NCBI RefSeq assembly: GCF_025210605.1
Contig: NZ_JAOARI010000027.1
Coordinates: forward strand, 62,001 to 126,000
Direction of reading: 5' to 3'
Length of the DNA: 64,000 nucleotides
Source of the DNA: Halodesulfovibrio sp.
Lineage (GTDB): Bacteria > Desulfobacterota > Desulfovibrionia > Desulfovibrionales > Desulfovibrionaceae
A program made the position numbers and the translations under genes. This document shows positions 27,178 to 36,248 of this stretch, piece by piece. The notes under the pieces were generated by a model. That model did no database searches. It was not told the DNA's origin and was given only the letters and a program-made list of their open reading frames with translations. The first letter of the stretch is position 1. Each line of letters begins with the position of its first letter.

Positions 27178-29232
27178 ATGAATAACAAACAACTGTTACA
27201 AAAAGCAGCAGCAGCGATTCGGGCTGAGCATGATGTGTGTGTTGAAGAGCTGGCAAGCTTGCTCAGAAAACACCAGCCACAGCATTATGCTGATGAGAAG
27301 CCTTTTGAAACTGCGCAACATCTTTCAAGTTTCTTTACGCACCTTACAAAATCCATGGATGAACATTCACTGGAACCGCTGAGTATTTTTTTTGCATCCA
27401 CTGCACAAAAAAAAATTTCACGCGGCATTCAGCTTTCAGATATGCTTGAAGGAATTATGCTGGGGAAATATTGTATCTCACAGGCTATTTTACGACACAC
27501 CCCAAGCTCTGAAGAACGTAACAATATATTAGCTGCCATTGACCTGCTGTACGTAGATCTCAATAAAATCACAGGTGAAAAATATGCCAATTTGCTCACC
27601 GCAGAACGCAATGCAGAACATGAACGTATAAAGCTGCTTCTTGAAGCAACAAAAGCTATCACCAGCTTTACAAATCCTCAAAAAACGTTGGAGCACCTAG
27701 CGCAAGTTCTCAGTGAAACCCTCGATCAAGGTTTTTGCATAATTTTTTTGCAAAACAGCGAAACACAAGGGCTAGCTCCTCATGCAAGCTGGGGGCACTC
27801 TTCTCCTGAATATAAACGATGCTTCGAAGGAGTGCGACTGTGTACCTCCGGTGATTCTATTACAGCTATCGGCGGCGAAAGTTTTGGAATCTGCGCCCTT
27901 AATTCTGAAAGCAGTGTGATTGCAGAACACATTCCAGATAAAATCCGGTCTGAGCACATGGCATTGTTCCCTATCAAAAGCAGCGCAGCCAGTTTACACG
28001 GTATCGCTATGATAGGCTCCAATACACCGCATTACACAATCCAACCTGAACAAAAAGAGCTTATTGAAGGCATCTTGCATACTGTTTCTGCCGCAGTAGA
28101 GCTTGCAGCAAGCATTAAAGATAAAGAACGCCAGCTTAAAGAAAGCGAAAGCCTACGCCGTGTGGCTAATTTGCTTCTCCAACACCCTGAGGCAAAGACA
28201 GAATACGTCCTGACGGTTATTTGCGATGAGGCACGCAATATTGTTCAAAGTACCGGCAGCCAGATTCTTTTAAAAGACGGTAACGATCTCAAGCTGTGCT
28301 GCGGGTCGGGAACACCTCAGCTACCTGTTTCAATATTTCCTATTGCCACCACAAAGTATGGAGAAATTCTTCAAAAAGGCGAAGCTGCGATTATTACTGA
28401 CGCGCAAAAAGAAATTCCAGAAGCAGAACGCAGTGTTGCCGCGAATACTATGCTCATAGTTCCCCTTATCCAGTGCGGCACAGCCATTGGATTGCTTCTT
28501 CTTTCTAATAAAGAAACCGGATTTGATCTGATTGATAAAAATATTATCGAATTATTTGCCGGACAAGCTTCCATGGCGTTACGCAACGCCACTCTTTCGG
28601 AGCAAAGTGACAAACTGGTTGTGGCAGAAGAACGCCAAAGATTAGGGCGCGAACTCCATGATTCCGTAACGCAGGCATTATATGCTGTTACGCTCTGTGC
28701 AGATGCTGCAAACCGCTCCATGTCACGAGGTATGCAGGAAACTGCTGCTGAACAGCTCCATGCACTGCGTGAAATGGCACAGCAAGCCATGCGCGACATG
28801 CGCTCACTTATCTTTGATTTACACCCGCCCGAACTGGAAAATGAAGGTCTGGGTGGCGCTATACAGTCACGCATGAACTCGGTAGAAATCCGCTCCGGTT
28901 TAAACGCAAAGCTTTATGTACAGGGCGAAGAACGCCGTCTTACCCATTCGACCGAAGACGAACTCTTTCGCATTGCTCTGGAAGCACTGAGTAACACAAC
29001 AAAACATTCCCGTGCGCAGGATGTTTCAGTCACCCTTACATACGCCCCTGAGTCTGTTACCATGGTAATAACTGACAACGGAAACGGATTTGAAATTGAC
29101 CAGCTCCCTACTGGCGGTATGGGGTTACGAAATATCCGCGAGCGGGCTCAAAAAATACACGCGGAACTCACTATAAACAGTACAAAAGGTGTCGGAACTA
29201 CAATTACACTTATAGTACCGGCAACTCGCTAG
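27178..29232 (+). CDS. NarL-type sensor histidine kinase with GAF domains
   Basis: Soluble sensor kinase of 684 residues. The start is uncertain: the GTG at 27127 and the ATG at 27178 both lack a clear ribosome-binding site; the ATG is preferred because the helical domain starts there. Regions: an N-terminal helical domain (about 1-150) resembling RsbRD/globin-type sensor N-termini, a GAF domain (about 165-320), a second GAF (about 345-480), the HisKA_3 dimerisation helix with phosphoacceptor His in ERQRLGRELHDSVTQ, and an HATPase domain with DNGNGFE and GGMGLRNIRERA. No membrane segment is seen, so the signal is cytoplasmic. The partner regulator begins 11 bases downstream. Confidence 0.88.
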   Translation: MNNKQLLQKAAAAIRAEHDVCVEELASLLRKHQPQHYADEKPFETAQHLSSFFTHLTKSMDEHSLEPLSIFFASTAQKKISRGIQLSDMLEGIMLGKYCISQAILRHTPSSEERNNILAAIDLLYVDLNKITGEKYANLLTAERNAEHERIKLLLEATKAITSFTNPQKTLEHLAQVLSETLDQGFCIIFLQNSETQGLAPHASWGHSSPEYKRCFEGVRLCTSGDSITAIGGESFGICALNSESSVIAEHIPDKIRSEHMALFPIKSSAASLHGIAMIGSNTPHYTIQPEQKELIEGILHTVSAAVELAASIKDKERQLKESESLRRVANLLLQHPEAKTEYVLTVICDEARNIVQSTGSQILLKDGNDLKLCCGSGTPQLPVSIFPIATTKYGEILQKGEAAIITDAQKEIPEAERSVAANTMLIVPLIQCGTAIGLLLLSNKETGFDLIDKNIIELFAGQASMALRNATLSEQSDKLVVAEERQRLGRELHDSVTQALYAVTLCADAANRSMSRGMQETAAEQLHALREMAQQAMRDMRSLIFDLHPPELENEGLGGAIQSRMNSVEIRSGLNAKLYVQGEERRLTHSTEDELFRIALEALSNTTKHSRAQDVSVTLTYAPESVTMVITDNGNGFEIDQLPTGGMGLRNIRERAQKIHAELTINSTKGVGTTITLIVPATR

Positions 29233-29242
29233 GAGCACGGTT

Positions 29243-29905
29243 ATGGCAGCACCTATTCGTGTTTTACTTGTTGATGACCATGACATTGTCCGCATGGGGT
29301 TACGAGGCTTTCTTTCTGGATATGATGATATTGAAATAGCAGGCGAAGCAGCAAATGGACAACAGGCGGTTAAACTGGCAGCAGAACTTGCTCCGGACAT
29401 TATCCTTATGGATATGGTCATGCCCGTTATGGACGGGATTCAGGCTATTCAAGCAATCCGCGATCGCAAATTACGCGGAAATATTATCGTTCTCACCAGT
29501 TTTGCGACAGATGATAAAGTGTTTCCAGCCATTAAATCCGGTGCAATGGGATATTTATTAAAAGATTCTGCACCAGAAGATCTGCTTAAAGCAATCCGTA
29601 AAGTGCACAAGGGAGAGCCTTCACTCGCACCGGATATTGCCCGCAAACTTTTGGCTGAAATATCACTGCCGGATAAACCGGAAACCCCAACGCCTGAACC
29701 GCTTACTCCTCGCGAAGTTGATATTCTGCGCCTTGTAGCTCAAGGAAAAAGCAATAAGATCATTGCGGAAGAAGTTTTTGTCAGTGAAGCTACAGTACGC
29801 ACCCATATGACAAACATTCTTTCCAAGCTTCACCTTGCCAACCGCGTACAAGCTACGCTGTACGCCCTGCGGGAAGGTCTGGCATCATTATCCTTAGAAA
29901 AATAG
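29243..29905 (+). CDS. NarL/LuxR-family response regulator
   Basis: Response regulator of 220 residues. The receiver domain (1-125) has the acidic pair in LLVDDHD and phosphoacceptor Asp in IILMDMVMPVMDG. The LuxR-type DNA-binding domain (about 150-215) has LTPREVDILRLVAQGKSNK and VSEATVRTHMTNILSKLH. AGGAG precedes the ATG and the gene follows its cognate kinase by 11 bases. Targets are not evident from the sequence. Confidence 0.95.
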   Translation: MAAPIRVLLVDDHDIVRMGLRGFLSGYDDIEIAGEAANGQQAVKLAAELAPDIILMDMVMPVMDGIQAIQAIRDRKLRGNIIVLTSFATDDKVFPAIKSGAMGYLLKDSAPEDLLKAIRKVHKGEPSLAPDIARKLLAEISLPDKPETPTPEPLTPREVDILRLVAQGKSNKIIAEEVFVSEATVRTHMTNILSKLHLANRVQATLYALREGLASLSLEK

Positions 29906-30052
29906 TTAGTTAAACAAGACTGCGACTTTTATCGTAGTGACCATTCCGACAATTAACACAGATGATTGCTGTTATGTTCCGCCTTCCCTCTGATGCATTC
30001 AATGCTTGTGCACAGTATTCTGCATACGAAATACATCACAAGGAGCGTTTAG

Positions 30053-30616
30053 ATGGAAAAAGTCAATATAGGCCCACAAGGATTCACTCTTCCTATGCCT
30101 CAAGCCATTTTAGGGACACACATAGAAGGGCGTCCAAACTACATGGCTTTAGGCTGGGTTACCCGCGTGAACTACTCACCGCCCCTTATTGGTATCGGTG
30201 TACATAAAGGACACGCAACGCATCAGGCTATCACAGAAACCGGTCAGTTCAGCATCAATTTTCCATCTACAGAAATGGTGAACATTACAGATTATGTTGG
30301 ACTTGTTTCCAATAAACGCGTCGATAAATCAGAGCTTTTTGATCGATTTTACGGAGAGCTGAAAGATGCACCGCTTATCAAGGAATGTCCCCTTTCTTTA
30401 GAGTGCAAGCTATACGAAACAGTCTCTCTGCCAACGAATACTCTGTTCATTGGTGAAATTGTGGGCACATGGTGCGAAGAAAGATATATGACCGACGGCG
30501 TGCCGGACATTTCTAAAATTAAACCGTTTGTGCTGACCATGCCGGACAACCGTTACTGGGAAGTTGGTCGGTGTGTGGGGCATGCATGGAAAGCTGGTAA
30601 AGCGCTTAAAAAATAA
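30053..30616 (+). CDS. Flavin reductase-like FMN-binding protein
   Basis: A 187-residue protein of the flavin reductase-like split-barrel family. Recognisable segments are RPNYMALGWVTRVNYSPPL near the N-terminus, the FMN-contacting IGVHKGHATHQAITETGQF and a central FSINFPS strand. AAGGAG lies just upstream of the ATG. Many anaerobes have such proteins of unassigned substrate; the neighbours give no firm clue. A bidirectional terminator follows. Confidence 0.85.
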   Translation: MEKVNIGPQGFTLPMPQAILGTHIEGRPNYMALGWVTRVNYSPPLIGIGVHKGHATHQAITETGQFSINFPSTEMVNITDYVGLVSNKRVDKSELFDRFYGELKDAPLIKECPLSLECKLYETVSLPTNTLFIGEIVGTWCEERYMTDGVPDISKIKPFVLTMPDNRYWEVGRCVGHAWKAGKALKK

Positions 30617-30640
30617 CTGGCTATCCTTTCCTTTCAACAC

Positions 30641-30679
30641 AAAAAAGCTCTCGCAACTAGTTGCGAGAGCTTTTTCTTT
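30641..30679. terminator. Bidirectional terminator
   Basis: AAAAAAGCTCTCGCAACTAG and TTGCGAGAGCTTTTTCTTT form a near-perfect hairpin between two convergent genes and can serve both. Confidence 0.92.
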
Positions 30680-30706
30680 ACCGCTTGCACAGAAATTTCT
30701 AGAAAA

Positions 30707-31030
30707 TCACTCGCCAAAACAGCCCATCTGTTTCGACATAGACCACGTTTGAATTTCCGGTTTGCCGTTGAGAAATTCACTCAACTCACTTTGAACATTT
30801 TTAAACGCGTCGCTGTTAAGATGCTCCTGAAACGCCTTTTCTGAAGCAAAATGCTCATACACAAAAAACACTGTCGGGTTTAGTTGATCCTGATGCATAG
30901 TATGCAGCAAAAGCCCTTCATGATGCCTGCAATTTTCTGCAAGCTGCTGAGTATACTGTCGCAAATCCATTACCTTGTCTTGCTTAGCCCGCAGCAAAAC
31001 AGTCACAATAAACCTGTCTTCCACTTTCAT
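30707..31030 (-). CDS. ABM-domain (quinol monooxygenase-like) protein
   Basis: A 107-residue dimeric ferredoxin-like fold protein of the antibiotic biosynthesis monooxygenase (YgiN-like) family. Motifs are FIVTVLLRAKQDKVMDLR, HHEGLLLHTMHQDQ, PTVFFVYEHFASEKAFQEHL and the C-terminal LNGKPEIQTW. The ATG at 31030 is chosen because GGGGTGAG lies just upstream and the family domain starts there; the longest ORF adds 42 Cys-rich, unrelated residues. Substrate is unknown. It shares the terminator at 30641-30679 with the convergent flavin reductase gene. Confidence 0.82.
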   Translation of the reverse strand: MKVEDRFIVTVLLRAKQDKVMDLRQYTQQLAENCRHHEGLLLHTMHQDQLNPTVFFVYEHFASEKAFQEHLNSDAFKNVQSELSEFLNGKPEIQTWSMSKQMGCFGE

Positions 31031-31267
31031 GCTCACCCCATTTGAAAGATAATTCTTCACACAGGTTCGAACTAAGTGCCAGCCGTTGGCAACGATTTGC
31101 ATCTTCGCCATCAAACAGCAACACCCGCCCGTTATTCCCGACCTACTCCAACACACACGATCCAGCAGAAATACAACAGAGATAACAACATAAAAATAAC
31201 GATATGCAATGCAACTTTTTCACTATTGTCAAATACGACTTTTTTCGTAGAAATTGCATGCAAGGCA

Positions 31268-31300
31268 CAAAAAAGACCGCACAATACTGTGCGGCCTTAC
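31268..31300 (-). terminator. Terminator after sstT (minus strand)
   Basis: AAGACCGCACA and TGTGCGGCCTT pair around ATAC; on the minus strand the stem ends in a T run (A run at 31269-31274 on the plus strand). It lies about 75 bases after the sstT stop. Confidence 0.88.
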
Positions 31301-31371
31301 AAACAAAATAGCTATTCTTACGTATTCAAATTACCACAAAATAGACTGCGGGGTCATTTGAACACTCAGAA

Positions 31372-32604
31372 TTACGATACTGTTGCGGTAGCTTTCACTG
31401 CTTTTTCAGGAGAAGCTGCAATATCAGCAGCAGCGGTAAACAGAACATCTGTAGAGCTGTTAAGAGCGGTTTCTGCGGAGTCCTGAATTACGCCGATAAT
31501 AAAGCCAGCAGCTACAACCTGCATGGAGATATCATTCGGTACACCAAAGAGGCTACATGCCAGAGGAATAAGGAGCAAAGAGCCACCAGCTACACCGGAA
31601 GCACCACATGCAGAAATGGAAGCGATAAGGCTCAGCAACAATGCTGTCGCAATATCAACCTGAATACCGAGGGTATGAACAGCTGCAAGTGTCATTACGG
31701 TAATCGTAATCGCAGCACCGCCCATGTTTACTGTCGCGCCAAGCGGGATAGACACAGAGTATGTATCTTCGTGAAGATTCAGACGCTTACAGAGTTCCAT
31801 GTTTACAGGAATGTTAGCAGCGGAACTACGGGTGAAGAATGCGGTGATACCACTGCCTTTCAGGCAAGTGAACACAAGCGGGTACGGGTTCTGCTTTGTT
31901 TTGAACCAAACAATTGCAGGGTTTACAACAAGAGCAATAATACCCATGGATGTAAGCAGAACTAAAATCAAATGGCTGTATCCGGCAAGAGCTTCAAAAC
32001 CGGTAGTTGCTACGGTATTAGCAACAAGACCGAAAATACCGAGTGGTGCAAAACGGATAACAAGCTTAACGATCATGGAAACGCCGTCAGCAACATCGCT
32101 CAGTACGGACTTGGTGCTTTCGCCCGCATGCTGGAAGAAGAAGCCCAGAGCGATAGCCCATGCGAGGATGCCAATAAAGTTACCACTGGCAAGAGCATCA
32201 ATTGGGTTATCAACAATTTTGAAGAGCAGAGTATTGATAACTTCGCCAATGCCGCTTGGAGGAGTTGCACCAGTATCTGTTGCAACAAGGGTGAGAGTGG
32301 TTGGAGCGACAAAGCTCATTACAACAGCAACTAATGCTGCCATAAAGGTACCCACAAGGTACAGAGTAACAATAGCACGCATGTTTGTGTGCGCACCTTT
32401 TTTCTGGTTTGCAATAGACGATGCAACAATGACAAACACAAGAATTGGTGCCACCGCCTTAAGTGCTTTAACAAACAAGTTACCCAGTACGCTTACTGAT
32501 TTAGCGGCATCCGGAGCAATCATTGCTACGATAACGCCGAAACAAATGCCCATCACAATCTGTAGTACTAAACTACCAGATGCGATTCTTTTTACGATAT
32601 CCAT
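31372..32604 (-). CDS. sstT: Serine/threonine:Na+ symporter SstT
   Basis: Dicarboxylate/amino acid:cation symporter family member of 410 residues with about eight membrane helices and two re-entrant hairpins. Visible family features are the Ser-rich hairpin [15 protein letters not shown], the [20 protein letters not shown] helix with the Na+-binding NMGG motif, and the second hairpin [19 protein letters not shown]. Overall length and the N-terminus ([15 protein letters not shown]) are characteristic of SstT rather than GltP or DctA. It stands as a single gene with its own terminator. Confidence 0.92.
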   Translation of the reverse strand: MDIVKRIASGSLVLQIVMGICFGVIVAMIAPDAAKSVSVLGNLFVKALKAVAPILVFVIVASSIANQKKGAHTNMRAIVTLYLVGTFMAALVAVVMSFVAPTTLTLVATDTGATPPSGIGEVINTLLFKIVDNPIDALASGNFIGILAWAIALGFFFQHAGESTKSVLSDVADGVSMIVKLVIRFAPLGIFGLVANTVATTGFEALAGYSHLILVLLTSMGIIALVVNPAIVWFKTKQNPYPLVFTCLKGSGITAFFTRSSAANIPVNMELCKRLNLHEDTYSVSIPLGATVNMGGAAITITVMTLAAVHTLGIQVDIATALLLSLIASISACGASGVAGGSLLLIPLACSLFGVPNDISMQVVAAGFIIGVIQDSAETALNSSTDVLFTAAADIAASPEKAVKATATVS

Positions 32605-32946
32605 CAGTTCTCAATCCTTCCAAAAAATTATAAAACGCTATACACCTAAAGTATGGCTCTTAGAAGATATATCACAATTCTGTCAATATATTATTCATAT
32701 AATAAGATGCAGCTACGTCATAGACACAAAAAAAGCTCTTACTTTTCTTGTAAAAGCTTTTCTTATCTAACGGTATTCCCAACTCATTACCATAGTATTA
32801 CTTTCAATAATCGCTGACATACTATCATCTATTCGCCATGCCTTTTCCCACAATAGACATTTTTTGCAAAACTACAGTCAGCTACTACCCTAGTAACATC
32901 ATCGGCACATAATACTACTGGGTACACATTCAGGTCGAAGTCACTT
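32605..32946. other. Intergenic region between sstT and the MerR gene
   Basis: These 342 bases hold the sstT promoter region (AT-rich at 32640-32700) and the terminator-like hairpin after the MerR gene at 32725-32766. No gene or clear operator is seen. Confidence 0.5.
32725..32766 (-). terminator. Likely terminator of the MerR gene (minus strand)
   Basis: AAAAAAAGCTCTTAC and GTAAAAGCTTTT pair with one mismatch; the minus strand reads into a T run. It lies about 180 bases beyond the MerR stop. Confidence 0.6.
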
Positions 32947-33801
32947 CTACTTTTTCGGTTCAGAAATATTCATAAGAATTTCAGTTACAAATTTTTCACG
33001 TTCCTGAATACTCCAATAGTCCACAACATACCGTTCATAGACTTCAGGACCTAAGGTATGATTATGCTCTTCAGCCCATTGAGCAATCCTTTCATAGGTC
33101 TGATTAATGTTCTCATGGTCGCCTATGTGGTACGCAGAGACCATCATTCTCCCACCAAAGTGCGCCTCTTTTTCAGGGTCACACTTTTTGAGAGTTTTCT
33201 GAAGCACAGTTGCGTGTTGGCAATTTCCCTTCATTTTTTCTTCATAATCAGGGAATCGGATAATGACAGGCCCGGTAATCTCGTTGTCGATGGATTCAAT
33301 ATAATTGGTGAACTCTATATTAATGATGGAGGCACGGTAATCATACTCAAAGTCCTGATCGTAAAAACAATACGATCCATCCTCAACAAACTTCACTGAA
33401 ACATTCTGTACTTTGTAAAGCAAAACAGATTCTGCTTCCAACACCAGATCGTACCAGTCTTTCACTGAGGTGTAGTTTCGAAAAACAGCCTCTTCTACTT
33501 CACGCAACTCTTTAAGCTTAGATTTGAAAGATTCTCTTAAGGTTCGGTAGTCCCCTCTCTCGATAACATCTTTCATTTCTGAGAGCTTAAAGCCCATCTG
33601 CTTATAATATTTGATAACAGGAACAGCCAACAATGACGCTCTGGAATAGTATCTATAATTATTGCCGCAGGATCTGTCTGGTTTAATTATGCCAATTTTA
33701 TCGTAATGGCGCAGAGCCTTTTTTGACAAGCCGCAAATCTTACTGACTTCTCCTATTGAATAACTACTTTTGGATTTCACAACCACCCTCCGCTTACACA
33801 C
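32947..33801 (-). CDS. MerR-family regulator with GyrI-like effector domain
   Basis: Transcription factor of 284 residues. The N-terminal winged-helix MerR DNA-binding domain (about 12-80) has YSIGEVSKICGLSKKALRHYDKIGI and YRYYSRASL. A dimerisation helix follows (about 85-120), and then a C-terminal GyrI/BmrR-like ligand-binding domain (about 130-280) ending YERYVVDYWSIQ. BmrR-type domains bind bulky or cationic small molecules, so choline or another quaternary amine is a plausible ligand. A MerR-type promoter heads the choline microcompartment operon at 51615-51646, and MerR regulators are linked to cut clusters in Desulfovibrio. The start could be a few codons further in (GTG codons at residues 6-8). 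Confidence 0.88.
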   Translation of the reverse strand: MCKRRVVVKSKSSYSIGEVSKICGLSKKALRHYDKIGIIKPDRSCGNNYRYYSRASLLAVPVIKYYKQMGFKLSEMKDVIERGDYRTLRESFKSKLKELREVEEAVFRNYTSVKDWYDLVLEAESVLLYKVQNVSVKFVEDGSYCFYDQDFEYDYRASIINIEFTNYIESIDNEITGPVIIRFPDYEEKMKGNCQHATVLQKTLKKCDPEKEAHFGGRMMVSAYHIGDHENINQTYERIAQWAEEHNHTLGPEVYERYVVDYWSIQEREKFVTEILMNISEPKK

Positions 33802-34247
33802 AGCGCAAATAAAACAAAGTATCTTAACGGGACATAGCTCAAATCTTGTATGTCGGGTTGTTAATCTTGAAACCAGCCATCAGACAGATACATCCACCAT
33901 GCCAAACAGCAAAAGCAACGAAAATATCTTCAAGGTCGTTGCGACGCGCCTGCACAATACACAAATAGAAAACTATACCTATCGGATACTCGCTTTCATC
34001 GTTACTGCCTCCGGTGGGCAACGACGAATCAACAATCCACACACAAAAACACTTTTTGATGATATATAATTACCACAAAAGTTCAAGACCCACACATGTT
34101 GCAGTCTTATCTACACTTTTGCATTACCAAAACAAAGCTGTTGCTTTAAGCACCCGCACAAAAAAATCCCCCTGATGAGACGCTCATCTCAGCAGGGGGA
34201 AAGAAGCATTAGTTACAAATACATGCTACCAATGCCGAAGAACGGCA
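33802..34247. other. Intergenic region upstream of the MerR gene
   Basis: Small ORFs on both strands here have no coding character. The region holds the promoter of the MerR gene and the terminator (34161-34203) of the 88-aa protein gene. I see no MerR-type dyad here, so autoregulation is not evident. Confidence 0.5.
34161..34203 (-). terminator. Terminator after the DMT/88-aa gene pair (minus strand)
   Basis: TCCCCCTGATGAGA and TCTCAGCAGGGGGA form a stem with one bulge; the minus strand continues into a run of T (A run at 34160-34166 on the plus strand). Confidence 0.85.
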
Positions 34248-34514
34248 CTAGTCTTTGATGTAGTAATTAATGGTAGCAGCACCTTCTTCGTGCGCACGGT
34301 AGTATACTTTAAGCTCATTGTCAGAACCCATTTCAAAACGAGTTTCTTCTAAGAGACCGTTTGCTTCTGCTGTCATAATAGCGGAAAGCATAGAAGGTCT
34401 TTTAAATGCTTTGAAATGACCGTATTCGCTTTTGAGTGCGTCCATAACATCATCAACGCAAGCATCTTCAACTTTAGTAAAGTACTTCAACATTGCATAG
34501 TTAAGTGGCTTCAT
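34248..34514 (-). CDS. Unknown 88-residue protein coupled to the DMT transporter
   Basis: I do not recognise this small protein by name. It is soluble and predicted alpha/beta, with a winged-helix-like pattern: helix LNYAMLKYFTKVEDACVDDV, helix RPSMLSAIMTAEANGLLE and a strand pair ELKVYYRAHEEGAATINYYI. The ATG at 34514 is chosen: AAGAGGTG lies just upstream and the transporter stop codon TAA (34516-34518) sits directly before it, so the genes are translationally coupled. A regulator or accessory subunit of the transporter is possible. It is followed by a strong terminator. Confidence 0.75.
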   Translation of the reverse strand: MKPLNYAMLKYFTKVEDACVDDVMDALKSEYGHFKAFKRPSMLSAIMTAEANGLLEETRFEMGSDNELKVYYRAHEEGAATINYYIKD

Positions 34515-34515
34515 C

Positions 34516-35598
34516 TTACACCTCTTCTTTCTTTTTGAACAACTCAAGCGGGTTCATTGCTACAGTGAAGATACCCACGATCATAAGAACAGCAGCTGCC
34601 CATGCGATTGGAGGCATGGACCAACCGTCGATACCGAAGATGATACCGAGGATAATCCAACAACCGAATGGTCCCCAGAAAGAGAATGTGCCGTTACAAG
34701 ACATACCGAGTGCTGCACCGCACATACCGTTGCCCTGGTACCAGAACATAAAGGTGAGGTAAGCACAAAGACCACTAACTGCGAACCAGATGATAGAGTC
34801 GCTGCAGAAGAGTGCTTCAGTTACGAGGTGAAGGGAATCGAAGCTACCAGACATTACCGCCATTACTGGGATAAAGATGAAAAGTGTAGAAAGAGCAGAG
34901 GTAGTCTGACGAATTGTGATAGCAATTTCAGAGTCGATCATGGATGTGCCGTAACCACAAACACAACCTTCAAAGCCCCAACCGAGAGCCGCGATAAATG
35001 CGATACAAATACCGAGGAACTGACCATCAGGAGCTTCGCCACCAAGGCTTGTGCTTGCAATCATGAAGCTAGCGAGGAAACAAATTGCGATACCGAGCAT
35101 CATGCGAGCGTTCAGTTCCTGTTTGAACAGAACTCGACCAAGAATAGCGCCGATAGCAGGACAAAGAGCAGCAATAGGTACAACAATAGAACCAGCAAGC
35201 TGGAGACCTACAACATACGCAGTAGTAGCGATAGGACCACCGATAAGAGCAGCGGTAACCATAACTAAACCAGGTTTAGTTTTAAGGCAGCGGAAGAAGT
35301 CACCAAGACGACCGCGTGTTGCAGCAAGGGAAAGTGCCCACACAGCACTAAAACTGTCGTTCAATGCAGAACCAACAGCACCAAGGAAATATGTAATTAC
35401 AAATGCAGTTAATCCTGCGGTGTTTGCACCATACCAGTCAGCCCAAACCCCTTTAGACATACCAAGGGTAAGAAATGCTGTGTAAAGACCATAAACAACA
35501 GCTGAAAGCAGCGCGATGCAAATACCTTTTGTACGAAAGCTCGCATCAAGCTTTTTCTTTGCTATAATAGCTTCTCTGCCTAAAACTACTTGACTCAT
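34516..35598 (-). CDS. DMT-superfamily (EamA-like) transporter near the choline operon
   Basis: Integral membrane protein of 360 residues with about ten hydrophobic segments in two EamA-like halves (first half IALLSAVVYGLYTAFLTLGM, second half CIAFIAALGWGFEGCVCGYG). The ATG at 35598 is chosen over the longer ORF start, which adds a Cys/Arg-rich non-conserved stretch; AAAAGG lies upstream. The conserved HEPARIN-free, Gly/Cys-rich helix GMCGAALGMSCNGTFSFWG is unusual. Its position directly after the choline microcompartment operon, same strand, suggests transport of choline or a product such as trimethylamine; this is inference. It has its own upstream region of about 340 bases. Confidence 0.82.
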   Translation of the reverse strand: MSQVVLGREAIIAKKKLDASFRTKGICIALLSAVVYGLYTAFLTLGMSKGVWADWYGANTAGLTAFVITYFLGAVGSALNDSFSAVWALSLAATRGRLGDFFRCLKTKPGLVMVTAALIGGPIATTAYVVGLQLAGSIVVPIAALCPAIGAILGRVLFKQELNARMMLGIAICFLASFMIASTSLGGEAPDGQFLGICIAFIAALGWGFEGCVCGYGTSMIDSEIAITIRQTTSALSTLFIFIPVMAVMSGSFDSLHLVTEALFCSDSIIWFAVSGLCAYLTFMFWYQGNGMCGAALGMSCNGTFSFWGPFGCWIILGIIFGIDGWSMPPIAWAAAVLMIVGIFTVAMNPLELFKKKEEV

Positions 35599-35940
35599 AA
35601 ATAAGAACCTTTTCTCAGTTAAGTTTCTTAATTTAGTTGCCCCCCAAAGGCAACACACATCATGACCACGACCACATCGCGAGCATTCCCGCACACTCCG
35701 TCAGTATGCGGAATCGTCGTAGCAGGTGAGCAGCGTGTAAATCATACAAGGCCCTCTCTCAGATTTACAGAATGTTCAAACTCGTTATGGCAGCCTAACT
35801 TCAAAATTTTGAGGTTTGTGCGCTTATTCTGCCGTTAGCAAACGTACGTTGAACAATTCAAACACCAAACGCTACGAGCATGTGGTTAAACAAAACGTGC
35901 AAACCAGTTTTGTTTGCACGTTTTGTTATTTACTTATTAA
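35599..35940. other. Intergenic region between the microcompartment operon and the DMT gene
   Basis: These 342 bases carry the operon terminator (35889-35934) and a palindrome CTTCAAAATTTTGAGG at 35799-35814. The palindrome could be an operator for the DMT promoter, but I find no -35/-10 pair at MerR spacing around it. Confidence 0.5.
35889..35934 (-). terminator. Terminator of the microcompartment operon (minus strand)
   Basis: CAAAACGTGCAAAC and GTTTGCACGTTTTG pair around an 8-base loop; minus-strand reading ends in TTTTG TTT. It lies just after the last shell gene. Confidence 0.85.
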
Positions 35941-36228
35941 TTAAGCTTCCTTGTTTTCAGGAAGGATGCACTCAACGTCTGCATGCGGACGAGGGATAAC
36001 GTGTACGGAAATAACTTCACCAACACGCTGTGCAGCAGCAGCACCAGCATCAGTTGCAGCTTTAACAGCACCAACGTCGCCGCGAACCATTACAGTTACG
36101 AGACCGCTACCGATGTGCTCTTTACCAAGAAGAGTAACGTTAGCAGCTTTAACCATTGCGTCACTTGCTTCGATAGCGCCAACGAGGCCTTTAGTTTCGA
36201 TCATTCCTAATGCATCATGCTTAGACAT
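35941..36228 (-). CDS. BMC-H hexameric shell protein (last gene of the operon)
   Basis: Single-domain microcompartment shell protein of 95 residues, EutM/PduA type. It forms cyclic hexamers that tile the facets. Signature segments are [22 protein letters not shown], the pore loop [17 protein letters not shown] and [11 protein letters not shown]. It is nearly the twin of the shell protein at 50918-51205 (17 differences in 95 residues), so paralogues flank the operon. It ends the long minus-strand operon and is followed by a terminator. Confidence 0.97.
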   Translation of the reverse strand: MSKHDALGMIETKGLVGAIEASDAMVKAANVTLLGKEHIGSGLVTVMVRGDVGAVKAATDAGAAAAQRVGEVISVHVIPRPHADVECILPENKEA

Positions 36229-36248
36229 CTTATTCTCCTATTCCAATA

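Noticed and set aside
31799..32770. A 323-codon open frame antisense to sstT
   Set aside because: It lies across the whole SstT gene, has low-complexity Pro/Ala/Thr composition and no recognisable family; it is a shadow of the real gene.
33770..34069. Small open frames overlapping the MerR gene start on both strands
   Set aside because: No ribosome-binding site, no protein-like hydrophobic pattern and overlap with the well-supported MerR coding region.
35799..35814. Palindrome CTTCAAAATTTTGAGG as a second MerR operator for the DMT gene
   Set aside because: The sequence differs from the GC-rich dyad at 51623-51642 and no -35/-10 pair with 19-20 base spacing surrounds it.
35818..35833. Minus-strand sigma-54 element (CGGCAGAATAAGCGCA) upstream of the DMT gene
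   Set aside because: GG and GC have the right spacing but the flanking TTGC and TGGCAC positions are mostly mismatched; it could be chance.
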